This document shows positions 10,431 to 20,867 of a stretch of 64,000 nucleotides of DNA, piece by piece. Origin of the DNA: Saksenaea vasiformis B4078 (taxonomy: Eukaryota > Mucoromycota > Mucoromycetes > Mucorales > Saksenaeaceae); assembly GCA_000697055.1 (NCBI GenBank), contig JNDT01002416.1:124001-188000 (forward strand). The letters are read 5' to 3'. The notes beneath the pieces were generated by a model that saw nothing but the letters and a program-made list of their open reading frames with translations, did no database searches and was not told the origin of the DNA. Made by a program: the position numbers and the translations under genes. How positions within the stretch are numbered: the first letter of the stretch is position 1; each line of letters opens with the position of its first letter.

Positions 10431-11946
10431 CACGACGGAAGTCACAGAGTCCCTCTTCAACATTTTGCACACGTAACTGGTAGGAGAGCCGATGTTGCAC
10501 TACATAAAGAAAGCCAACGCATACATCAGACGTATGAGAACGCTACCCTCAATAGATTCTGTACAACGTTTGTAGAAAAGATTCGATGTAGGATTGCCGG
10601 GCAGAAGAAATGCTCTGGTATGTGGATGCCTTGCATAAGGCGGCCGTTTTTTCTTTTTCTTGCCGCCACAAGAAAAGAAACGGACAAAGCATTTTCGAGT
10701 ACACGTTGGACTACCTTGTTGCATTTATCGAATAAATCTTTTACTCTAATCTATAAAATTTATACTTATCCAGAGCTAATTTGCACCGACGAAGAATGAA
10801 ATATGCAGCCATTGGTACAATACAGTACCGCGACAAAACGATACTCTATCTATGCGACCTTGATCCTCCGATGGATGCAATATTTATTCGAGCAGTATAA
10901 AAATTCGTCCCTGGTTAATAAATAAAAAATGCTTTGGTATCAGCTTACTCCTTCGAACGTAATTAGGTCTACTGGCCTGGGCCAAGCCCGCGCCTGAGTC
11001 TGGTGGGATAGGCCATGCAGAGGTCTTGAAATGACGCAAATGTCAGGCGAGGTTCTGTCGTGGAAGTTGAGCTTACCTGATGGTGAAAAGGGGGCTGCAC
11101 CACAGCCGAGACGGTTTGAAACAGACGTCATGCACGCTAAAGAATAGACATAAAAACATGAGTAATCCTGTATGTATATAAATTGACATCCTTAACCAGA
11201 GATGCCTTTTGAAAAAACAGAGCCAAAGAATCTAAAACCGATTCAGACGTGCACTTATATATACGATGAAACCTGTTACTTATCTCGAGAAATTTTTAGT
11301 GCTTTCCGACAGGAGTTCTCAATGCCAACATAATGTTCTTGCTTCCATGGAACATCTTCCTTATCTTGAGACATTTTTTACTGCTTTCCGGAAGGATACC
11401 GAAAAACCATCATTGAAGCACCCCGATGCACTTCTTAGTGCAAAGATGCACCGCTGTCTGGCGTAAAATTTATTCAACCTGAACGTAACGTAATACTCAT
11501 TCAAAATTCAGTAGTACTGCGTTTTTCAAGAAAGAATAAGACCAGAGTCTGTTTATGTCTATATACGCATAGTTCTTGCATTGAGACAACAATGTAACTT
11601 CCAAGTCTATTACCGTTACATGCGGCGTTTGTAGCTTTCTTAGCATTTTCTCCTCTTCTTCTGCATATGGTAACACCATTTTTCAATACTTCATTACGGT
11701 CAACTGAACATTTCTCATGCAAATTCGATTAGTTTGCATGCTTTACATTGGCGGAAAGTGAGATTTCCATAATTTCCGCCGTGAAAATTTCGCGAAGGGC
11801 ATTAAGGACGATCATGCATGGCCGGTCACGGGTTGCTTTCCTGCTCTTTCGCACGCTTTATCGCTCAAGCGCTCCACGCGCACATACAAAGTCACATAAC
11901 CACTTTCGCTTTCGCTTTCACCTACTCTGGGTTACTGTCCACCGCC
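10431..11946. other. Intergenic with repeat copy A, between NDUFAF8 and CUL3
   Basis: About 1.5 kb between divergently transcribed genes. 10730-11235 is repeat copy A (separate entry). A small ORF at 11266-11466 has two similar halves (TYLEKFLVLSDR and PYLETFFTAFRK) but no known motif; it may be chance or a relict. 11860-11946 is the CUL3 leader. Confidence 0.4.
10730..11235 (-). repeat. Dispersed gene-fragment repeat, copy A
   Basis: On the minus strand an exon is preceded by CTTTAG and followed by GTAAGC (about 11075-11130), encoding HDVCFKPSRLWCSPLFT. Copy B at 51205-51590 has the matching exon HDLCPEPSWLRCSPLFT with the same splice borders. The last exon (about 10760-10830) encodes VPMAAYFI but needs a one-base shift, so copy A is probably a pseudogene fragment. 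Confidence 0.55.
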
Positions 11947-14847
11947 ATGTCCTTTCGAAAGGCAATCAAACCCGCCAGACGACTTGTAACTATTGTGCCG
12001 ACATCTTCTGAACGATACTCATTTCTGTTTTAGACGAGCACCAACACCGATCAGGATTTCCAGGAAGGTTTCCAATTGCTTAGTCGAGCCATCAAGGAAA
12101 TCTTTCGCAAGAATTCAAAGACATTATCCTATGAAGAATTATACCGTACTACATTCGATCTCACTTTTGGCCAGCATGGAGAAAAACTATATCATGGAGT
12201 AAAAGAGGTCATTACAGAGTACCTGGAGGGTATTGCAGAAGAGATCATCGTGCCCGCATTTGTCAATCCCTCCGGGGCTGGCGAATCAGCAGGAAGTGCG
12301 ACCGATTCAGGTGCGGCGTTTCTCAAGGCAGTAGAACGTGTGTGGGACGATTTTAAGACCGCCATGTGCATGATTCAGTCAGTGTTACGTTACTTGGTTT
12401 GTATTAAGAAATATTGATGCGGGGTAAACTAACACGAAGCTGATAGAACCAAAGACTATCTAGATATAACTTAACTCCAATATTTGACATGGGATGTGAC
12501 CTGTTCCGCGACAAAGTTATCCGATCAGATAAATATCCTATCCAAACCCAATTAATATCCGCCATGTTGAATCAGATACAGTTGGAAAGGCAAGGTGATC
12601 ACGTTGATAGAAGCGCTCTTAAATCAGCTGTCTCGATGCTTGTCGAGCTGAGGGATCCTCCGTCAGGGTGCAGCGTGTATGAGATTGATTTCGAAAGAAG
12701 CTTTCTAGAGAAGAGTACTATCTTTTACCAGTTAGAAAGTCAGAAATTGACGACTGCTTATGATGCATCTGAATTCATGCGCAAGGTATGGCAAGGTACC
12801 ACAAAAAGTCACTGTCATTCACAGCGGCTGTGTTCAGGTTGAACGGAGACTGGAAGAAGAATACGAGCGGACGACGCGGTGTCTCTATACTGCGACGGAG
12901 CCGAAAATTCGCAAGGTCGTTGAAAGAGAACTAATAGCGCACAACGTTACGACCGTTATGGAAGTAAGTGATCCACACGCAGCAAGGGAATCAGCGCTAA
13001 ACCTGCGTCTATACAAAGATGAAAAATTCCGGATTACAGAGTATGCTAAGTGCAGATAAATATCAAGGTAAGAGCTTGTTACCAGGCAAGGCGATTGCGG
13101 CTAAATCGGAGAAACAAAGATTTGGCACGCATGTACGCTCTGTTTTCGCGTGTTCCAGCTGGTCTCGGTGAGATGAAGATAGCTATTAGTAAAGATATCC
13201 TTCATCTTGGAGCTCAGATCAATAAGAATGTAAATGTGGATCTGGGTGCAAATGCGGCTAAGCCGAAAGCAACGGAGAAAAATGTGGGAGGAGGAGCGCA
13301 GACAGCAATTCGATGGGTGCAAGAGGTCCTTACACTCCAAGAGAAATTTGACAAAATCCTGAAGTTCTCGGCCAATAATGATAAAACATTTCAAACAGCA
13401 TTTAACGAGGTACGCATATTGGATGAGCAGGAACTTTTGGCTTAAACGGGTATGGTAGGCGTTTGAGGAATTTATCAATAATAACACGAAATCATCCGAA
13501 TTCATTTCATTATTCATTGACGAGAATCTGAAGAAAGGCCTCAAAGGGGTAGGTTGGATAGAACGGCGTTCAATGTTGTTTATCATACTGTACTAGAAAT
13601 CGGATGATGAAGTGGATGATGTATTGAATAACACCATCGCTCTCTTCCGTTTCCTCCGAGATAAGGACGTTTTCGAACGTTACTACAAGCAACATCTAGC
13701 CAAACGCCTTTTGTTCAACCGAAGCATTTCAGATGATGCAGAACGAAACATGCTCGGAAAATTGAAGGTAAGCAGATAAGCAATATGTGGTTTTGATTTT
13801 AAAAAAAATTCTCTTTAGAGAGAATGCGGTTACCAATTCACCAACAAACTAGAAGGCATGTTCAACGACATGCGACTTTCGACAGAAATGAATGGCCTAT
13901 TCAAAGAGTTTTTGGAGAGAACAGTGACTCTGGTAAGTGTTTATGTCATACCATTCTGTTGGCTGACAGAGTCCCCATTCGCAGAAGTCGTCATTAGAAA
14001 TATCAGTAACGGTGCTGACATCCACTTTCTGGCCCATGAACCTCTCTTCCTCCCCGAAATGTACCATCCCGCAGTCAGTTCTTCGTGCATGCCAATCATT
14101 TGAAGTATTCTACTATGCCCGGCATAGCGGTCGGAGGTTAACGTGGCAACCTCAAATGGTAAGCTCGTATTGACAAGAAGTAATGCAACCTTAAAACTGA
14201 AAATCTACAACTTAGGGAACTGCCGATATCCGTGCACATTTTGAGAATAGTAAACATATGCTGAATGTATCTACCTATGCCATGATTGTCCTCCTGCTAT
14301 TTAATGACGTTGGGCAGGATGAAGCGTTAACGTTTGAGGTAAAAGTTGAATAAGAGAACGAAACGTCAAAACACTAAGATGAAAGATCTAGGGAATACAA
14401 GCATCGACTAATATTCCTGAAAATGATTTGAAGCGTACCCTTCAATCTCTAGCATGCGGAAAGTATAGAGTGCTTAGACGGGATGTAAAGGGCAAGGATA
14501 TCGGTCACGATGATAAGTTCTACTTCAATCATCAATTCACCTCAAACATGGCAAGGATCAAAATCCAAACAGTAGCCTCGAGAGTTGAAACTGAGGGAGA
14601 ACGTAAATATACCCAGAGTAAAGTGGATGAGGAGCGCAAGCATCAAGTGGAGGCGGCAATCGTTCGAATTATGAAAGACCGCAAATTGATGGAGCATAAT
14701 CTACTGATTGCAGAGGTCACGAAGCAGCTGAGTTCACGTTTTATGCCTCATCCTATTATGGTAAAGAAACGGATCGAAGCACTTATTGATCGAGAGTACC
14801 TTGAACGAAGTGCAGAGGACAGGTACTGTATTGTGATAACATTTTGA
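11947..14847 (+). CDS. CUL3: Cullin-3 (scaffold of CRL3 ubiquitin ligases)
   Basis: Twelve exons in closed phase: 11947-11985, 12034-12396, 12447-12785, 12838-12963, 13040-13067, 13120-13409, 13459-13548, 13597-13767, 13819-13932, 13985-14158, 14216-14338, 14392-14847; about 770 residues, matching the usual 768. Landmarks: [13 protein letters not shown] (cullin repeat 1), [33 protein letters not shown] (cullin homology domain), [11 protein letters not shown], and C-terminal [15 protein letters not shown] with the neddylation Lys near residue 714. CUL3 binds BTB adaptors through its N-terminus and RBX1 through its C-terminus. Exon 4/5 has a short deletion relative to other cullins. The very C-terminus is uncertain: reading through gives ...[10 protein letters not shown], while splicing at 14823 gives a different short end. 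The usual conserved Y-x-Y-x-A tail is not clear in either. Confidence 0.93.
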
Positions 14848-15799
14848 TGTTGGATTAGCAGGCTCACTATGAACAATGCATAGACGTTCGTACCAATACC
14901 TTGCCTGATATGTTTTCTATTTATGTTAATGAGCCAGGGCTCAGGCCCTTCAACTAGGCTTATCGTTCGCTCCCAAAAAATGTCCCAATCAATCGGAAAA
15001 AAAAAACCAGGAATGCAATATCAATGCATACAAGCATAAACATAGTTCGCTCCAATATCACCTCCCTTTGTACTCACTAGTGTCCTCAATGTTTGATACG
15101 TTACCGTAGATGCTTTTTTACAATGAAAATGATGTATATTCACTATGATAAACTTCTTCATCATGGGAAAACAAAAGGATCCAGAAGAGCCAAGATATTT
15201 TCAGGCATTGTCTATTTGGAAGCGTTGTGGTCATGCGATGCAAAGGATGTACATGGAAAACATCTTATTTTTTGGGGGAACATGGAGGACTTACAATCAA
15301 GGCAGGTTAGGATACAGGGCTTGTGGGATTAAGGACAAACACAACTGCATTCAACCGTTTACAGAGGATGCAGGAGGACACAAAGTTGAAAAATGAAAAC
15401 ATGCCTCCAAAACATCTTTGCAGAATACTAAGGTGACTTTGCAAGCCTATCACTGATGGGAAGAACGCCGCGGCGCGAAAGCCTATTGCTTTGCGGCAGT
15501 ACTTCTCCGAAATTAAAAGATTGGCTTCCCGTTTGTCAACCCCCGTGATTAACAAAAGCAATAACTAAACTTGAGAAACCAGGGCCATACTTTTACGACA
15601 TTTCCTATGTAAATAGGTATATCACCTCTACACTGTCACAACACGGCGTCGCATCCTATTCACCTATTTGCGGGGGAAAGTGCAGGCGTTGAGAGAAATC
15701 AACGCTTAGACTGAAGCAAGCACATCGTTTACAAATATTTATTCTTAGGTTACAGGACGAATGGAAGTTGACACAGTATAACCTTTAAGGATTCCCACG
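14848..15799. other. Intergenic, no supported gene
   Basis: About 950 bases. ORFs at 15093-15396 (plus) and 15307-15561 (minus) overlap each other and lack motifs. No repeats recognised. The last 100 bases are the upstream region of the MACPF/Sel1 gene. Confidence 0.4.
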
Positions 15800-17926
15800 A
15801 TGCCAATCCGCGCTAAACTAATTTATACAGCGGCCATGGATACCAGAACCCTTTTTCCCTTCTCTTTTGTGGATCCTCGCAACATGGATGCTTCATCATC
15901 AAATGTAATAAGACTATTCTTTTAACTCGCGCTTATTGACACTTCAGCAAGGTCAGCGAATTGCTTACGCATGAGGTCTTTAACAAATGCATCCGTGGCA
16001 TCCACTCGGACGGATACGCCGCTGAATATCCCGGACTGGAAGTTGGACAAGAAGAAGACGGTATGGAAAGACTCGTCGGTGAATACTCTCACGGTCAGTC
16101 ATTTGTGGAATATATGCGCGTCAAGAGGGTTAAGGAAGACATCATCCCAAATGGACAACCTTTTGGTGACAATATCTATCATGCTCCTCCCGAAAGTTCT
16201 GCTTATGATATCGTCGCTAAAATTAACCGTAGTCTATCCAAACGTGCCGGAAGGTCAGCTGCAAATGGTGCACCCAAGTGCTAGGTTTGTTATGTATCCT
16301 GGGGAGAAGTAAATTGCTGATTGCGCTTCCGGATATTAAGTGTAACTCTATTCTTATCAGGTACACTACCTTCCGGGCTTATCCGAGCAAATGCTCATCT
16401 TAAAAAAGCCATCAAGGACACTTTGAAGGCAAAAACTATAAAGAGAAAGTATGAGACCTTACAGACCGTGTTTGGGCGGTATGGTTATTACTATCCTTCA
16501 AAGATCTTGCTTGGTATTATAAATAGCTGGACGAATGACATTGGTAATAAGCTTTTCTTCAGGTGGCGTACTTGCTTGTAAACTACAGTATTCCGACGAG
16601 CAGAATGAAAGTGGTTCAGGATACACCCGCGAAGAAACTTACTCTAGCGAAAATGTAGCCGAGGACATCACAAATGCGCTCGAAGCTCACAGATACTGGA
16701 ACATAATAGGTATCTCAAGGTACACGTCTACTACAACTGCTGAGAGACCTGGTGGAGGGGGAGACCTCGGATCATTCTTTGTAGAAGGGCTAGAAAGCTG
16801 GAAAGAGAGTATCAAGTCGAAACCGAAAATTATTGGAATTAGAGAGAAAAGACCAATATACGACATTCTGGATGATCCTGAGCGCGTACGCGTGAAAGAA
16901 GTACTTGACAACGTTTTCGCAGATGATGGCTTGGGTTTCCTTTTAGGAGGGCGCAGTGATAAATCCTTCAAAAGGTACTGCAAGGTAACTGTGTACAACA
17001 ATGTCAATGCACCGAGCGATGCTGAAGGTACGAACAATCAGGGCAAAGGAACTGATAAAGGGACTGCACCACGTAATGCGAGAGATGAACAAATAAATGA
17101 ACATACGAAAAACAGACCTCAAAACCTTCCTGAACTTGGTGATAGCGGGAATGAAGACGATGGCAATGATATCCGCTTACATGAAAAAGATGTTGGTCAG
17201 GGAAATGAAAATATAAATACCGGCCTTGGAAAAAAGTACGGAAATGGCAATAAAGTGGACACAGTCTCTCCCACAGAATTTAAAAGGTGCAGGAAGGCGG
17301 CTGATCAGGGAAATGCAATAGCGCAGCTTAATCTTGGAGATATATACCGGGATGGACGTGGCGTGGATCAAGACTACTCCAAGGCATTTGAACTGTATAA
17401 AAAAGCGGTTGATCAGGGAAATACAGCAGCGCAGAATAACATTGGACTCATGTACGAGTGTGGATATGGTGTGAATCAAGACTATGCCAAGGCAATTGAA
17501 TTCTATACAAAAGCGGCTGATCAGGGAAATGCAATAGCGCAGAGTAATCTCGGACATATGTACCGGGATGGACAAGGCGTGGATCAAGACTACTCCAAGA
17601 CATTCGAGCTGTATACAAAAGCGGCTGATCAGGGAAATGCAATAGCGCAGCTTAATCTTGGAGATATACACCGGGATGGACGTGGCGTGGATCAAGACTA
17701 CTCCAAGGCATTTGTACTGTATAAAAAAGCGGCTGATCAGGGAAGTGCGGAGCGCGGAATAACGTTGGACTCATGTACCGGCGTGGATATGGTGTGGATC
17801 AAGGCTATTCCAAGGCAATTGAATTCTACAAGAAAGCGACTGAACAAAGAAACGCAACAACACGGAATAACATTGAATATACGTACTAAAATGGGTATGG
17901 CGTGGATTAAGATTGTTCCAAAGTGA
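15800..17926 (+). CDS. MACPF-like domain plus Sel1-repeat protein, frameshifted tail
   Basis: Exons 15800-15904, 15952-16267, 16361-16513, 16563-17926 close in phase and give 645 residues. Residues 181-193 read Y-G-Y-Y-Y, six residues, then G-G, which fits the MACPF/CDC signature (Y-G-T/S-H-F/Y-x6-G-G) with one change (His to Tyr). A basic helix-rich stretch before it and a W-N-I-I-G motif after it recall MACPF-like proteins fused to Sel1 repeats that are common in Glomeromycotina and other Mucoromycota. From about residue 430 there are four clean 36-residue Sel1 repeats. In the fifth unit one base is missing (about 17745-17755), so the last ~55 residues are out of register and the array ends early. 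Sel1 arrays are protein-binding scaffolds. A membrane-attack or pore role is not shown; MACPF proteins also act without pores. The MACPF call is by one motif and should be held lightly. Confidence 0.62.
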
Positions 17927-17942
17927 TGAAATGATACAAAAG
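17284..17942 (+). repeat. Sel1-like repeat array, 108-base units
   Basis: Six tandem units of about 108 bases (36 codons) with the core AADQGN-AIAQ-NLG-YRDGRGVDQDYSKA. Units 1-4 are in frame. Unit 5 is one base short near 17750, and unit 6 is degenerate and continues past the present stop at 17926. Confidence 0.85.
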
Positions 17943-19101
17943 GTCTACAGTATCGGACACCGCTTAATGAATGTCTTAACGACAAGTCGAGGCTAGAATA
18001 GTCACTACAATATTTCCTGTCTCTTGTTCTGGAATAAAGCACAGTTCGAAATGATTCCTTACTGTTGCATATAAACATTACAGCCATTGATATTGCCGCG
18101 TGGCATTCTTAGCATAAACTTGGTCGAACAAATCTTTCAGCTCCCTTAGTAGCCACACCTTGCACAGCTGCACATCCACTGAAATTACGCTAAATATTGA
18201 TCTCCGGACCGGCGATTTGGTATGGCTCCGATCTTGGGTATGGCTCCTAAGAAAAGAAAAGTGTTTTGTAGGTAGCACGACTGCTTCAATTTGCGATGTT
18301 TTCCTGAGGATACCTTATCGCTCATATAACTGACGAGGATTCCTTAGTAAGTCTATAAATAGGCAATGTTAAATATCTGATTTTCTTCAGCATTGTTTAA
18401 TATTCGCTCTAGGCCCTATCCATAGTGTTCTTCTTTCTTCGCTCTTTTCTAGTCGCAGGACTAGACATTAAATCTTTTCACGATAATTATCCATTACAAT
18501 TCACTTGTTGATTAAAAGAAGTTCCGTTCCATTTGGTCGAAATTTCGGTATTTCTTGGTTGCACAATTCCTTTTTGCTCAAGGAATGAAGTGTATTGGTA
18601 GATATTCATAACCACCAATTCACCAGAATTTGTATGTGCAGTGAAATGCCGCTTTGCCAATTAACCTCAGAAAAAGCTTAAGTCGCAATAAACCGGATCT
18701 TGCGGCAATAGACCTGATTTTGTGATAATCGGGCTACAACAAGGAGGGATTTGCTGAAATATTTATGAGAGCACGCTGTTATCAGCTGTAGAAATCGAGA
18801 TCGCAACGAGTAGAACTCACCACAAAAAAATCATTATGAAGTTTGTTCATATCAGTGATATACTGCTACATTGTAACAAATATCATGATAAATTGCAGGT
18901 TCTACTTTCTAGCAGTTTGAAACACTGATGATCACAGTATTAGTGGCACTGGAGCAATTATTTAGGTTCCTAAGAAATCTGACAGGTCAGACGTCTGTTG
19001 GGAGCTGTTTTTCCAAAAATGGAAATCGAGGTTCGGGGATTTGTGACTTTCTAAACAAAGAGAAGTTCCCTTGGGTGTTTTCGTTTATCCATCAGCGCAC
19101 C
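17927..19101. other. Intergenic; possible relict exon on minus strand
   Basis: About 1.17 kb. On the minus strand 18078-18190 reads as a plausible terminal exon after a TTTCAG acceptor (VQLCKVWLLRELKDLF then stop), but no upstream exons were found. Plus-strand 18928-19101 is open in frame with the uS3m gene and may be leader. Nothing else supported. Confidence 0.3.
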
Positions 19102-19878
19102 ATGTCGAAAAGCATCAAGGCTCTTAGCTTGAAGGGCAAGCAGGACTGGAATACCTCGATTTATTGTTTCTCGCGCAATGTTCGTAACAATTTGCTTTGG
19201 GAAAAGGACGGCGCCGCAAAGCAAGCCTTGAAGCATTTCTTCCAGCAACACTTGACTTCTACCCCGGCATTCCGTCATTCGCCTTCGCGCGTTACCATTC
19301 AAATGTTCTACTATGCCGACACCAACTTTACCAACCTTGCTGATTTCAAACTTGAGCCTCTTGAAAAGTTGTTATGCACACTGTACCCCAACAAAAAGGT
19401 CGACATGAAACTGACTCGCGTCCACTACCCCTATATGAATGCCGAGATTCTTGCCCAATATCTCACCATCAACTCCAACCGTTCTGGCTGGTCCATTCTT
19501 ACGCGTAAATTTATGAAGGGTGTCCCCATGGTCAAACCACCATTGCCGCATAACATGCCTTTTGCAGTGCAGTGGAACAACCTGTTGCCGCAAATTAACA
19601 ATGGTCAGCTGACATCTGCTATCCAAGGTGTCAAGTATCAGGTATCAGGTCGTCTTGGAAGAAGAAAGGGTGCTTCACGAACGCAAGTGATGCGCAAATC
19701 GCTTGGTACCTTCCAGTTCACAAGTCACAAGACCTTGGTGGATGCTGGCCGCCATACATTTGCGAACAAGAATGGTAGCATCACTGTCAAGGTTTGGATC
19801 GCATCTGCTCTCTTTGGTGTCAATGCCCTGGCAAAGAACGCAGCGAAATCCGCCGCTGGTGCAGCATCCAAAATCTAG
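19102..19878 (+). CDS. Mitochondrial small-subunit ribosomal protein uS3m (Rps3/Var1 type), nuclear-encoded
   Basis: A 258-residue frame without introns. The N-terminus has NTSIYCFSRN, like the N-W-N-S-I-Y-S-F-N-K-N start of fungal mitochondrial Rps3. The C-terminal half has GVKYQVSGRLGRRKGASRTQ, MRKSLGTFQF and NKNGSITVKVWI, the uS3 C-domain that contacts 18S/16S-type rRNA. Such genes are normally in fungal mitochondrial DNA; here the flanks are nuclear, codon choice is like that of highly expressed nuclear genes (ACC1, RPL19) and Trp is TGG, so this looks like an endosymbiotic transfer to the nucleus. The frame is open 58 codons further up to an ATG at 18928; that basic, acid-poor extension could be a presequence, or else the basic SKSIKALSLKGK start serves for import. 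I favour 19102 by alignment to Rps3. Confidence 0.75.
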   Translation: MSKSIKALSLKGKQDWNTSIYCFSRNVRNNLLWEKDGAAKQALKHFFQQHLTSTPAFRHSPSRVTIQMFYYADTNFTNLADFKLEPLEKLLCTLYPNKKVDMKLTRVHYPYMNAEILAQYLTINSNRSGWSILTRKFMKGVPMVKPPLPHNMPFAVQWNNLLPQINNGQLTSAIQGVKYQVSGRLGRRKGASRTQVMRKSLGTFQFTSHKTLVDAGRHTFANKNGSITVKVWIASALFGVNALAKNAAKSAAGAASKI

Positions 19879-20234
19879 ATCAACTTTTGTCTTTTGTATT
19901 ATTTCTTTGTTTCATCGCGTCTACATGCGCTGGTTTGACGTCGAAGTTCATCCCCATTAAAAATAGATATGTGTCAGTAGAAAACAAAAGGTTGGCCTAA
20001 CGTGATATGAAAGACGGTGGAAACGGATGTGATTTTATAGAATGCACAGGCGTCCATTTGCGGAAACTGCACAACAAATCGGGAGAGCGAAGGACTAGTA
20101 TCAGACATGCTAAGATGCTCGATGATTTTTATAACACCGCGTATGATTTTTCTTTCCTGGAAATACGTGATGCACCGTTGCGGCATTTGACATTACTATC
20201 GAAAGATAAGGGGACGATGAAAAGAAATGACATG
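19879..20234. other. Convergent intergenic spacer
   Basis: 3' flanks of uS3m (plus) and the CCCH gene (minus). ORFs on both strands here overlap and show no motif. TTATTTC and AAAATAG-type A/T stretches may hold poly(A) signals. Confidence 0.35.
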
Positions 20235-20867
20235 TTATCGTGTTTGTACGAGGAAGGTCGGGGTATGCGTGCTTAACCAGTCAAGCTGTTGCACTAATGT
20301 CCTATGATGTATTTGGCTCCATTCGTGAACCCTAAATGCATCCTGTATATGTCTATCGCAATAGTATGTAAGCACAATCGCAGTAGAGATGTTATCTATC
20401 CACCTTTTGGCATCAAGCGATAATTCAGGATTTTGGATTTGGATGGTACATTGTGAATCTGGGTAATCGTATGGTATGTATAAACGAAGTTGTAACGGGC
20501 GTAGCAGCGGATCAGAAAGTGGAAGAATCAAGTCGATCGTCCTGTGTGTCTCGCTCAAACTGGGTAATCTTTTTTTAACACAGACGCAAGCTTCCACTTT
20601 TTCTTATCACCTTGCTCGCTGGAAATAATTTCTATATTTCTTCTCCAGTTGATCTAACTCGAGGTCGCAAATAGCTTTCTGTATGGAACTCGAATCATCC
20701 TCCATGACGTCTCCTGTCATTACAGCATGTCGCGCATTGCTAGGTACCCCTTGCACCGGAAGTATGTGCGCAAAGAGACAGTCCTGCCCCGCTCTACAAT
20801 TCCCTTGGCTGAAGAAACGACAAGGAGTAGGAAATCGTCTGGTAGAATGAGCAGTGCTTGTGTACAT
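20235..20867 (-). CDS. CCCH zinc-finger protein with RWD-like C-terminus
   Basis: Minus strand, exons 20611-20867 and 20235-20559 with a 51-bp intron; 193 residues. Residues 16-34 form one C-x7-C-x5-C-x3-H zinc finger (CRFFSQGNC...CLFAH), an RNA-binding or ubiquitin-ligase-type CCCH. A helical linker (KAICDLELDQLEKKY) leads to a segment with LPLSDPLLRPLQLRLYIPYDYPDS (given here in parts: LPLSDPLLRPL, LRLYIPYDYPDS), which has the strand-turn-YP-P pattern of RWD domains, then CTIQIQNPEL. RWD domains bind E2 enzymes or translation factors. No RING is seen. It faces uS3m tail to tail. The start ATG at 20867 is the first in frame; an upstream exon is possible because an ATG-led segment ending near a GT lies at about 20920. 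Confidence 0.55.
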
